Source: Lactococcus hircilactis
Lineage (GTDB): Bacteria; Bacillota; Bacilli; Lactobacillales; Streptococcaceae
Length of the DNA: 64,000 bases
Direction: 5' to 3'
Assembly (NCBI RefSeq): GCF_009601015.1
Contig: NZ_WITJ01000006.1
Span: 62,001 to 126,000 of the forward strand
Shown: positions 30,062 through 39,226 of the stretch, piece after piece
Numbering within the stretch: the stretch's first letter is position 1
Layout: the number at the start of each line of letters is the position of its first letter
Notes under the pieces: model-generated
The model's database searches: none
Told to the model about the DNA's origin: nothing
What the model saw: the letters and a program-made list of their open reading frames with translations, nothing else
Translations under genes and position numbers: made by a program

Positions 30062-32006
30062 TTTAAAACTTGCCATGCGCAACATTAAAAAAGGAATGCG
30101 AAGTTTTGGACCATTTTTACTCGCTAGTTTAACCATTTATGTCATGCTTTTTGTGTCAACAGCAATTGCCGTTTCTCCTTCTTTGAAGCAGTTGCCCTTT
30201 GGTGGGGCAGCGTTGGGGCAAATGATGAGTCTTGCGATTGTTGTATTGACGGTTTTTGGAGCCATGATTTTGGTGTATAGTTATCGGTTTTTACAATTGC
30301 AGCGCTCCCGTGAATTTGGACTTTATGATATTTTAGGTTTTGGAAAAGGACGGATTGCGCTGGTCTCATTTTTTGAACTCTTGATGAGTTATGTGATCAC
30401 GCTGATTTTAGGCTCCGTTATTGGCATTGCATTTTCAAAATTTTCATTTTTAGTTTTTGTGAATTTGATTGGTGGAAAAGCGTTTAATTTAAAAATTGAT
30501 CCGATTGCAATTTTGATTGTCTCTTTTATTTTTCTAATCTTCTTTGTTTTATTGTTGTTGATTGGAACGTTCATCATCTGGAGATCCTCTAGTCTTGATT
30601 TACTTAAGGAAGCTTCAAAAGGAGAAAAAGAACCGAAAAGTAATATTTTCTTAGCACTTTTAGCTGTGATTTTACTTGGTGCAGGTTATTATATCGCGAT
30701 TTCAGTAGCAAATCCGATTACTGCTTTGACGAAATTTTTCTTTGCTGTGATTTTGGTTATTTTTGGAACTTATTTTTTCTATGTGAGTTTTACAGTGTGG
30801 TATTTAAAACGTAAGAAAAAACGTCCTTCTTATTATCAACCAAATAATTTTATCACGACAAGTTCGATGCTCTATCGCATGAAAGCCAATGCTGTTGGGC
30901 TTGGAAACATTACAATTCTTTTAAGTATGGCAATTGTAACGATGGTGGTTACGGTCGGAATCTTCTTTGGAACAGAAGGAACCATTCGCGCACAATATCC
31001 GAAAGAAGGACAAGTGACTTCGTTCACTCTAAATCGAGAAAAATTAACCACAGCGATTCAAGAAACGGCACGTCAATCGAATATTCCCATTGAGAATCTT
31101 CAAGTGATCAAACCGCAGTACAATTTGATTAATAACGTTAAATTGGATCAAAAAACGCTAACGGTTAGTCAAAAACTTCCCAATCAAGAGATGATGTCTT
31201 TTGTTTTAGTCACACAAGCAGATCTTGAAAAATTGGGAAATAAGCTTCCAAAACTCGGAACAGATCAGATGGCTTTTTATCGTTTGTCAGGCAAAAAAGC
31301 ACCGCTGCAATCAGTAAATTGGTTTGGAGAAAAATTTGACATCACTCACGAAATGACATCACTCAAGCATTTTCCAGAACAATCTCACTATATGGACTCG
31401 ATTTTACTTATTGTCAGTGATGACAGCACGTTGAATCGGATGATGACAAGTTTTAATAAGACTTTGGAAAATGGAAATACACAGCTGATAGAAACAGTGG
31501 CGATGTTTGATATTGATGCACATCAATCGGAAAATTTTGGTAAAGTTTTGGCAAAAGTGAGTCCTCAAAAGCAAAACATGTACTCAAGAACACAGACGAT
31601 TAAAGAAGCGCAATCGTTCATTGGTGGATTTGTCTTCATTGGTTTTCTTTTGGGCGTGAGTTTTATTTTAGGTGCTGCATTGATTATTTATTATAAACAA
31701 CTCTCAGAAGGCGCACAAGATCAACGTTCATTTAAGATCTTGCAAGAAGTTGGACTCTCAAAAATTGAAGTTCAAAAAACAATCACTTCTCAAGTACGTT
31801 TGATTTTCTTTTTACCTATTGTAGTGACACTGATTCATTTTGGGTTCGCCTACATCATGGTAAGTAAAATTATCGGTGCTTTTGGCATCAATGACACAAC
31901 AATGATTGCCCTTGTAAGTCTTGCAACGATAGTGGTTGTGGCACTTATTTATTATGCCATTTATAAATTAACCAGTCGCGTATATTATAAAATCGTTGAG
32001 CGATAA
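30054..32006 (+). CDS. ABC transporter permease, BceB/YxdM type
   Basis: 650 residues, ten predicted membrane helices: four FtsX-type segments in the first half, a large extracellular domain of about 200 residues (about 310-515) between helices 7 and 8, and three helices at the end. That extracellular domain is the hallmark of BceB-like permeases, which act both as peptide-antibiotic resistance pump and as sensor for the partner histidine kinase. It ends in a palindrome-based terminator. A decayed palindrome (TGTCAGTGATGACA) occurs at 31412. Confidence 0.88.
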   Translation: MLSLKLAMRNIKKGMRSFGPFLLASLTIYVMLFVSTAIAVSPSLKQLPFGGAALGQMMSLAIVVLTVFGAMILVYSYRFLQLQRSREFGLYDILGFGKGRIALVSFFELLMSYVITLILGSVIGIAFSKFSFLVFVNLIGGKAFNLKIDPIAILIVSFIFLIFFVLLLLIGTFIIWRSSSLDLLKEASKGEKEPKSNIFLALLAVILLGAGYYIAISVANPITALTKFFFAVILVIFGTYFFYVSFTVWYLKRKKKRPSYYQPNNFITTSSMLYRMKANAVGLGNITILLSMAIVTMVVTVGIFFGTEGTIRAQYPKEGQVTSFTLNREKLTTAIQETARQSNIPIENLQVIKPQYNLINNVKLDQKTLTVSQKLPNQEMMSFVLVTQADLEKLGNKLPKLGTDQMAFYRLSGKKAPLQSVNWFGEKFDITHEMTSLKHFPEQSHYMDSILLIVSDDSTLNRMMTSFNKTLENGNTQLIETVAMFDIDAHQSENFGKVLAKVSPQKQNMYSRTQTIKEAQSFIGGFVFIGFLLGVSFILGAALIIYYKQLSEGAQDQRSFKILQEVGLSKIEVQKTITSQVRLIFFLPIVVTLIHFGFAYIMVSKIIGAFGINDTTMIALVSLATIVVVALIYYAIYKLTSRVYYKIVER

Positions 32007-32010
32007 TCAA

Positions 32011-32038
32011 AAAATTCTGTCAGTACTGACAGAATTTT
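32011..32038. terminator. terminator hairpin on TGTCAGTACTGACA
   Basis: A perfect 28-base palindrome with core 32018-32031, outer arms AAAATTC/GAATTTT and a T-run ending at 32040. It separates the transporter genes from the GNAT-response regulator-kinase genes. Confidence 0.9.
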
Positions 32039-32100
32039 TTAGGTTTAGAATATTTTGAAAAAAAACGGTATAATAGAGAAAATAAACATGGAGGGAAAAC

Positions 32101-32619
32101 GTGAAGAAAGTAAACTTAAAACCTATTAGCTTGACGGATTTGGATGATGTGATGGCGCTTTATTCAGATGAAAGTGCAATGCAATTTTTTGGAAGAGCAA
32201 TTACAAAGGATCCAAACGAAGTAAAAAAGATCATCCAAAGTAATATCAATTGGAATGAAACTAAAACGGGGATTCGATATGTCGCTTACGATGACAAAAA
32301 ATTCATTGGAATAATCACATTGAAGCGCTACGATGAGCGATTTAAACGTGCAGAGATTGATTATATTGTAGCATCAAATTATCGTCAAAAAGGTTATGCA
32401 AGCGCAATTTTAAAAGATTTTTCTACTCTAGTATTTTCCAAATGGGATTTGAATCGAATTTCTGCTTATGTCGATCCTAAAAATCTTGCTTCCCAACGGC
32501 TTCTTAAAAAAATGGGATTTCTAAATGAGGGATATCTTAGAAATTGGGGGATATCAGCAGATGGAAAAGGTGAATCACTCTATGTTTACAGTTTGATTAA
32601 AGAAGATTTAGAAAGATGA
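32101..32619 (+). CDS. GNAT acetyltransferase, RimJ/RimL-like
   Basis: 172 residues; YIVASNYRQKGYASAILKDFS contains the acetyl-CoA binding loop (Q/R-x-x-G-x-A) and YVDPKNLASQRLLKKMGFLNEGYLR is the usual C-terminal signature of this subfamily. GTG start at 32101 after GGAGGG. It is inserted between the peptide transporter and its two-component system, 3 bases from the regulator, so it may modify a self-protection target; the substrate is unknown. A TATAAT at 32069 probably serves it. Confidence 0.82.
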   Translation: MKKVNLKPISLTDLDDVMALYSDESAMQFFGRAITKDPNEVKKIIQSNINWNETKTGIRYVAYDDKKFIGIITLKRYDERFKRAEIDYIVASNYRQKGYASAILKDFSTLVFSKWDLNRISAYVDPKNLASQRLLKKMGFLNEGYLRNWGISADGKGESLYVYSLIKEDLER

Positions 32620-32622
32620 AAA

Positions 32623-33282
32623 ATGAATAAGATTTTTATTGTAGAAGATGATGAAACGATTGTAAAATCCATTCAATTAGCGCTAAAAGAGACTTTTCAG
32701 GTAAAAAGCGTTCTTAATTTTCGCGCTGTGAAACAAGAAATAGTGGAATTTGGCGCAGATTTGGTCTTGATGGACATCGGTCTTCCTTTTTATAGCGGAT
32801 TTTATTGGACAACAGAACTCAGAAAGATTTCTCAGATTCCTATTATTTTTATCTCATCTTCATCGGATGACATGAATCAAATTACCGCGATGAATCAGGG
32901 CGCTGATGATTTTATCACAAAACCTTTTTCGCTCTCACTGTTACAGGCCAAAATCAAAGCATTGTTACGCCGCTCTTACGCATTTTCTGGTGCAGAAAAA
33001 CTAGAATTCCTGAACTATACACTGACAGAAAACACACTCACGACAGACAGAGAAAGTATTGATTTGACAGCTTCTGAAAATAAGATTTTGACACTTTTAT
33101 TTCGAAAAAAGGGAGAAGTAATCACAAAAGAAGTCATTTTGCATGAATTATGGCAAACCGATGAATTTATTGACGTCAATACACTCAATGTCAAAATGAC
33201 CAGATTGCGTAAAAAGTTAAGTTCGGTTGGCCTTGACGCGCATATCATCACGAAACGAGGGGCAGGATATGTCTTGGCGTAA
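32623..33282 (+). CDS. response regulator, OmpR family (BceR/YxdJ-like)
   Basis: 219 residues: receiver domain with acidic pocket EDD (8-10), phosphoacceptor Asp51 in VLMDIGLP and Lys in FITKPF, followed by a winged-helix DNA-binding domain ending TKRGAGYVL. It is paired with an intramembrane-sensing kinase and likely binds the TNACA-N4-TGTAA site at 28718. Confidence 0.9.
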   Translation: MNKIFIVEDDETIVKSIQLALKETFQVKSVLNFRAVKQEIVEFGADLVLMDIGLPFYSGFYWTTELRKISQIPIIFISSSSDDMNQITAMNQGADDFITKPFSLSLLQAKIKALLRRSYAFSGAEKLEFLNYTLTENTLTTDRESIDLTASENKILTLLFRKKGEVITKEVILHELWQTDEFIDVNTLNVKMTRLRKKLSSVGLDAHIITKRGAGYVLA

Positions 33283-34153
33283 TTATTTTCAAGCAAAATT
33301 TCCACAAATCGGTGTTTTTATTCTTCTGATTGGCATTTACATTATCAATTTTTGGCTGTGGCATTTGCCCTTGATTGCTTTTTTGAATTCGACCTTTCTT
33401 GCAACCATTATTTTTATCATTTATCTCCTTTTTTCTTATACACGCTGGCGCAATTTTCAAATGAAATGTGCTGATTTAGAAAAAGAAAACGCGCGTCTCC
33501 AAAAATTAATTGAAGATCAATCCCGACAAACACAGGAATTTACTGACATCATTAAAGTTTGGGCGCATCAAATGAAAGTGCCGCTTTCTGCGATTGATTT
33601 GATGACTCAAACTCAGATTGATGAAAAAGAATTAAGAAATCAGATTTTTACATTAGATAATTATTTGAAAATTTTATTAGAATATCAGCGCATCACTAAC
33701 CTCTCTACAGATTTCAGATTTACTTCATTTTCTTTGTCAGTACTGACAAAAAAAATAATCAAAAAATACAGCTCATTTTTTATTCAAAAAGGACTTTTTG
33801 TGACGTTTGAAATGGATGAAGAGTGGATTCTCACGACTGATGAGCGCTGGTTTGAGTTGGCACTTGAGCAGTTTATTAATAATGCAATAAAATACACCAA
33901 ATCTGGTGGACTCACCATTGTGATAACACCTGGCAGTATTGCGATTAAAGATACAGGAATTGGGATTTTACCTGAAGACTTGCCGCGCCTTTTTGAACAC
34001 GGGTTCACAGGATTTAATGGAAGAATTCAGCAAAAATCAACTGGATTGGGATTATATTTATCCCGACTCATTCTTGATCAATTAGATTTTAAGATCACCA
34101 TCACCTCAAAAATAGAGGTCGGAACCACCGTAACCATCCAAAAAAATAAATAA
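33269..34153 (+). CDS. intramembrane-sensing histidine kinase (BceS/YxdK-like)
   Basis: 294 residues from ATG 33269, which overlaps the regulator gene by 14 bases and has AGGGGCAGG just upstream. Two membrane helices (about 14-31 and 36-57) are joined by only a few residues, so there is no sensor domain: typical of kinases that take the signal from a BceAB transporter. The H-box is [10 protein letters not shown] with His100; N-, G1- and G2-box motifs are [17 protein letters not shown] and GLGLYLSR. A palindrome encodes L156-S-V-L-T160 between the dimerisation and ATPase domains. Confidence 0.9.
   Translation: MSWRNYFQAKFPQIGVFILLIGIYIINFWLWHLPLIAFLNSTFLATIIFIIYLLFSYTRWRNFQMKCADLEKENARLQKLIEDQSRQTQEFTDIIKVWAHQMKVPLSAIDLMTQTQIDEKELRNQIFTLDNYLKILLEYQRITNLSTDFRFTSFSLSVLTKKIIKKYSSFFIQKGLFVTFEMDEEWILTTDERWFELALEQFINNAIKYTKSGGLTIVITPGSIAIKDTGIGILPEDLPRLFEHGFTGFNGRIQQKSTGLGLYLSRLILDQLDFKITITSKIEVGTTVTIQKNK
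33735..33748. repeat. iterated palindrome TGTCAGTACTGACA, in CDS
   Basis: Perfect copy in the histidine kinase gene, read as L156-S-V-L-T160. Confidence 0.9.
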
Positions 34154-34167
34154 TAAGTGAGAATAAA

Positions 34168-35238
34168 ATGAAAAATATCATGATTATCGGTCTCGGATTG
34201 ATTGGAAGCTCGATTGCTTTAGGAATTAAGCGGGATCACCCCGAGGTCAAAATTTATGGAGTGGATCAAGAAAAAACACTGGATTATGCACTCAAAAATG
34301 ACATCATTGATGAAAAATCAGCGCTTGGTGCGGTCAATCAAATGGATGTTGTTTTTTTGGCGACACCGCTTGATAGTGCACTTGAGCTGATTCAATCACT
34401 CTCTGAACTGGTTTTTGATCATCCAATCTTGATTACAGATACAAGTTCGACGAAGGTGGAAATTTTAGCGCAAGCAAAAGCACTTTTGACACAACCATTG
34501 GTCACGTTTGTCGGCGGTCATCCGATGGCAGGATCACACAAATCTGGTGTCCATGCGGCAGATGTCAATTTATTTGAAAATGCGTATTATGTTTTGAGTC
34601 AAGAAAATGAAACACTAAAAACGCTCCTTTCTGGCTTACATGCGAAATTTATTATTGTCGATGCGAAAGAACATGATCAAGTGACTGCTCAAGTTTCTCA
34701 TTTTCCTCACATTATCGCTTCATCATTGATTCAACAGTCTAATCACTATGCCAAAAATCATCCGCTTGTTAATTCCTTAGCAGCTGGTGGTTTTCGTGAT
34801 ATGACGCGCATTGCCGAGACGAATAGTAGCATGTGGACTCCCATTTTATTGTCAAATCCCAAAGCGATTATCCAACGGATTGAAAGTTTCAAAGCGCAAT
34901 TAGATGGTGTTTCTAAGATGATTTCCCAAAAAGATGAGAAAGGGATTAATAATTTTTTTGATTCTGGCAAAAAAATGAGACAACGCATGGAGATTTTGGA
35001 AGGACGAGGGGCCATTCCTAATTTTTATGATCTTTATTTATCTGTTCCTGATGAAAAAGGAATTGTTTTGCGTGTTTTAGCACTTTTACAAGACATTTCC
35101 ATCACAAATATCAAAATTTATGAAGAAAATCGAGAGGATATTCACGGTCAACTCCAAATCAGCTTTAAAAATGAAGCAGATTTGCAACGTGCGAAAGCCC
35201 TCATTTCGATAGCAACAGATTTTAAAATCGGAGAATAA
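34168..35238 (+). CDS. tyrA: prephenate dehydrogenase
   Basis: 356 residues; NAD-dependent oxidative decarboxylation of prephenate to 4-hydroxyphenylpyruvate for tyrosine. The glycine loop [13 protein letters not shown] is at the N-terminus; [12 protein letters not shown] and [19 protein letters not shown] with the catalytic His follow. A C-terminal ACT domain (about 280-356, [23 protein letters not shown]) suggests feedback control by tyrosine. Start of the second aro cluster, 14 bases after the kinase gene. Confidence 0.93.
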   Translation: MKNIMIIGLGLIGSSIALGIKRDHPEVKIYGVDQEKTLDYALKNDIIDEKSALGAVNQMDVVFLATPLDSALELIQSLSELVFDHPILITDTSSTKVEILAQAKALLTQPLVTFVGGHPMAGSHKSGVHAADVNLFENAYYVLSQENETLKTLLSGLHAKFIIVDAKEHDQVTAQVSHFPHIIASSLIQQSNHYAKNHPLVNSLAAGGFRDMTRIAETNSSMWTPILLSNPKAIIQRIESFKAQLDGVSKMISQKDEKGINNFFDSGKKMRQRMEILEGRGAIPNFYDLYLSVPDEKGIVLRVLALLQDISITNIKIYEENREDIHGQLQISFKNEADLQRAKALISIATDFKIGE

Positions 35239-35811
35239 ATGGACATTAACTTAGAACTTGCGAAAAATGAACGGATGGAAACACCACGCTTGATCCTCAG
35301 AAAAATCGAATTATCGGATGCTAAGGATCTCTTTGAATACATGAATGATGAAAAGGTCGCTGCGATGTCAGGGATGAAGAGTAAAGAGAACATCTTATCT
35401 GTAGAAAAAAGTATTGCCCATTGGTTTATTCCAGAGCGTCTCATCATTTGGGGACTTGAGGACAAAAAAAGTCATCGCATCATCGGTCAAATTGAGCTTC
35501 ATATTGATGGGGGACAAGCAGAGCTTGGATGGATGCTAAATGCTTCTTTTTGGGGACTTGGATTGATGCCTGAGGCGTGTCAACATCTGATCCGGTTTGC
35601 TTTTAAAAATTTAAAGCTTCAAGTTTTGACAGCAAAATGCAACTTTGAAAATCATAATTCAATCCGAGTGATGGAAAAGTGTGGCATGAAAAAATATGGA
35701 CAGGTGTTTGATACAATTTCGGGCGAACTTGTTTTATCAGAATATTATGCACTTAAGCAAGATGAAATGAAAATCAGTCAAAATAAGAGAGAAGATTTTT
35801 CTGAGCAGTAA
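35239..35811 (+). CDS. GNAT acetyltransferase, RimJ/RimL-like
   Basis: 190 residues; N-terminus ERMETPRLILRKIELSDA, acetyl-CoA loop region AELGWMLNASFWGLGLMPEA and ENHNSIRVMEKCGMKKYGQ near the end are the family signatures. It starts directly at the tyrA stop with GGAG overlapping the end of tyrA. Substrate unknown; an internal member of the aro cluster by position only. Confidence 0.82.
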   Translation: MDINLELAKNERMETPRLILRKIELSDAKDLFEYMNDEKVAAMSGMKSKENILSVEKSIAHWFIPERLIIWGLEDKKSHRIIGQIELHIDGGQAELGWMLNASFWGLGLMPEACQHLIRFAFKNLKLQVLTAKCNFENHNSIRVMEKCGMKKYGQVFDTISGELVLSEYYALKQDEMKISQNKREDFSEQ

Positions 35812-35906
35812 ACAATACATCTATCACAGAACTGATGATTAAGAAAACACCTTAAAGGAGGAGATTTTTCTTATTGCAAAAACTTTCAGTTTTCTTTCGT
35901 GACTTG

Positions 35907-35915
35907 TGATATAAT
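35907..35915 (+). promoter_or_regulatory. extended -10 promoter of aroA-aroK-pheA
   Basis: TGATATAAT: the TGN extension joined to a perfect TATAAT (35910-35915), 30 bases before the aroA ATG. No clear -35. A hairpin with AAGAAAA/TTTTCTT arms lies just upstream (35841-35872). Confidence 0.65.
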
Positions 35916-35936
35916 ATAGGATAAATAAAATGATAG

Positions 35937-37726
<1,790 letters not shown>

Positions 37727-37727
37727 A

Positions 37728-38552
37728 ATGGAAGTGGCATATTTAGGTCCGATTGGTTCTTTTTCGTATCGGGCAGTCAAACTTGCGTTTCCGGATGCAA
37801 AATTAACGCCCGTTGCAACGCTTGTGGATGTCATCGAGGCTTATGAAGAAGGACGGGTGGATCTGGCACTGGTACCGATTGAAAATTCGATTGAAGGACC
37901 TGTGAATCTTACGATTGATCAATTATTCCATCAGAGTTCAGCACATGTTGTCGCAGAAATTGTGCTTCCGATTGTTCAAAATTTACTTGTTGTGGACGCC
38001 AAACGGGCACCTGAAAAAATATTTTCGCATCCACAAGCACTGGCTCAAACAAGAGAATATTTATCTGAGCATTTTCCACAAGCAAGCAGCGTTCCTGTAG
38101 CATCAACAGCACTCGCTGCGGAAATTGTTCAACAGCATCCAACACTTGCTTATGCTGCAGTCGCAAATCTTGATGCGGCAGATTTTTACGGACTTGTGCC
38201 ATTGGCAAAAGGCATTCAGGATGTTGCGCAAAATAACACACGATTTTGGGTTTTAGGGGAAAAACAGCCTCACATTGCGCTGCCTTCTACAGCACAAAAA
38301 GTAACTTTGGCGCTGACTTTGCCTGAAAATTTACCGGGCGCATTGCATAAAGCAATCTCAACGTTTGCTTGGCGGGGAATTGATATGACAAAAATCGAAT
38401 CTCGTCCATTAAAAACCGTTTTAGGACAATATTTCTTTATTATTGATCTTGTCAGTAATGACAACATTAAATATGCTTGTAAAGAAATGGAAAGTTTAGG
38501 GATTACAGTCAGAAACCTTGGAAAATACTGCATTTATGAAGGGGAGAAATGA
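37728..38552 (+). CDS. pheA: prephenate dehydratase
   Basis: 274 residues; converts prephenate to phenylpyruvate. The catalytic domain shows YLGPIGSFSY, VPIENSIEGPVN and the Thr motif NNTRFWVLG (about 165-173); the C-terminal ACT domain contains ESRPLKTVLGQY, the Phe-binding ESRP motif, so feedback inhibition is expected. No chorismate mutase domain is fused. A decayed palindrome (TGTCAGTAATGACA, 38450) lies at the end of the ACT domain. Confidence 0.94.
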   Translation: MEVAYLGPIGSFSYRAVKLAFPDAKLTPVATLVDVIEAYEEGRVDLALVPIENSIEGPVNLTIDQLFHQSSAHVVAEIVLPIVQNLLVVDAKRAPEKIFSHPQALAQTREYLSEHFPQASSVPVASTALAAEIVQQHPTLAYAAVANLDAADFYGLVPLAKGIQDVAQNNTRFWVLGEKQPHIALPSTAQKVTLALTLPENLPGALHKAISTFAWRGIDMTKIESRPLKTVLGQYFFIIDLVSNDNIKYACKEMESLGITVRNLGKYCIYEGEK

Positions 38553-39142
38553 AAATTTATTTTGTGCGTCACGGAAAAACACAGTGGAATTTAGAGCGTC
38601 GCTTGCAGGGGCAAACTGGAGATTCTCCGCTTTTGAGTGAGGCTTATGGACAGATTTCACGCGTTCATGAGTATTTGAGTACAGTTCCGATTGATTTGGT
38701 CCTTTCAAGTCCGTCAAAACGAGCAGTGACGACGAGCAAGCTTTTGACAGAACTTCCGATCAGTACTGACAAGAGATTGGCCGAGTGGAATTTTGGGGCA
38801 TTAGAAGGCAAACCAATAAAAGAGGCGATTGCGCTTTATCCAGAAGAGATGCGGACGTCACGTTATGATTTGGCGCATTTTGATGGGTCTGCTTTTGGGG
38901 CAGAATCTGTTTTGTCAGTACTGACAAGATTTGACACACTGGCACAGACGCTCTTAGACAGTGGGAAACAAAACGTTTTACTGGTGGGACATGGTGCAAG
39001 TGGGACCGCTGGAATGCGCCATTTAGCAGGATTTCCAATTGAGGAATTGCGTGCTGAGGGCGGATTAAATAATAATTCTCTGACGATTTTGGAGTCGAAA
39101 AATCAAGGGTTTGAGATGAAACTTTGGAATCAGAGCTTATAA
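38549..39142 (+). CDS. histidine phosphatase (phosphoglycerate mutase-like)
   Basis: 197 residues; VRHGKTQWNLERRLQG carries the phospho-accepting His8, SSPSKRAVTTSKLL the second Arg, EWNFGALEG the Glu, and GHGASG the second His. A broad-specificity phosphatase of the cofactor-dependent mutase superfamily. Overlaps pheA by four bases. One perfect palindrome (38913) and one with two changes at the left edge (38758) lie in the gene. Confidence 0.88.
   Translation: MKIYFVRHGKTQWNLERRLQGQTGDSPLLSEAYGQISRVHEYLSTVPIDLVLSSPSKRAVTTSKLLTELPISTDKRLAEWNFGALEGKPIKEAIALYPEEMRTSRYDLAHFDGSAFGAESVLSVLTRFDTLAQTLLDSGKQNVLLVGHGASGTAGMRHLAGFPIEELRAEGGLNNNSLTILESKNQGFEMKLWNQSL
38913..38926. repeat. iterated palindrome TGTCAGTACTGACA, in CDS
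   Basis: Perfect copy in the histidine phosphatase gene, read as L122-S-V-L-T126. A related GATCAGTACTGACA at 38758-38771 is read as I71-S-T-D-K75. Confidence 0.9.
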
Positions 39143-39152
39143 AAAATGCAAA

Positions 39153-39190
39153 AGACAGAAAAGAGCAGACCTGCTTATTCCGTTTTTTTT
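39153..39190 (+). terminator. terminator of the second aro cluster
   Basis: An imperfect hairpin (GACAGAAAAGAGCAG with CTGCTTATTCCGT) followed by eight T residues. Confidence 0.75.
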
Positions 39191-39191
39191 A

Positions 39192-39220
39192 TTGCATTTT
39201 GAGAATAAAATCATTATACT
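39192..39220 (+). promoter_or_regulatory. promoter of recD2, probably giving a leaderless mRNA
   Basis: TTGCAT (39192-39197), 17-base spacer, TATACT (39215-39220). The ATG of recD2 is six bases after the -10 box, at the expected transcription start, and no ribosome site is present. Confidence 0.65.
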
Positions 39221-39226
39221 TAAAGA

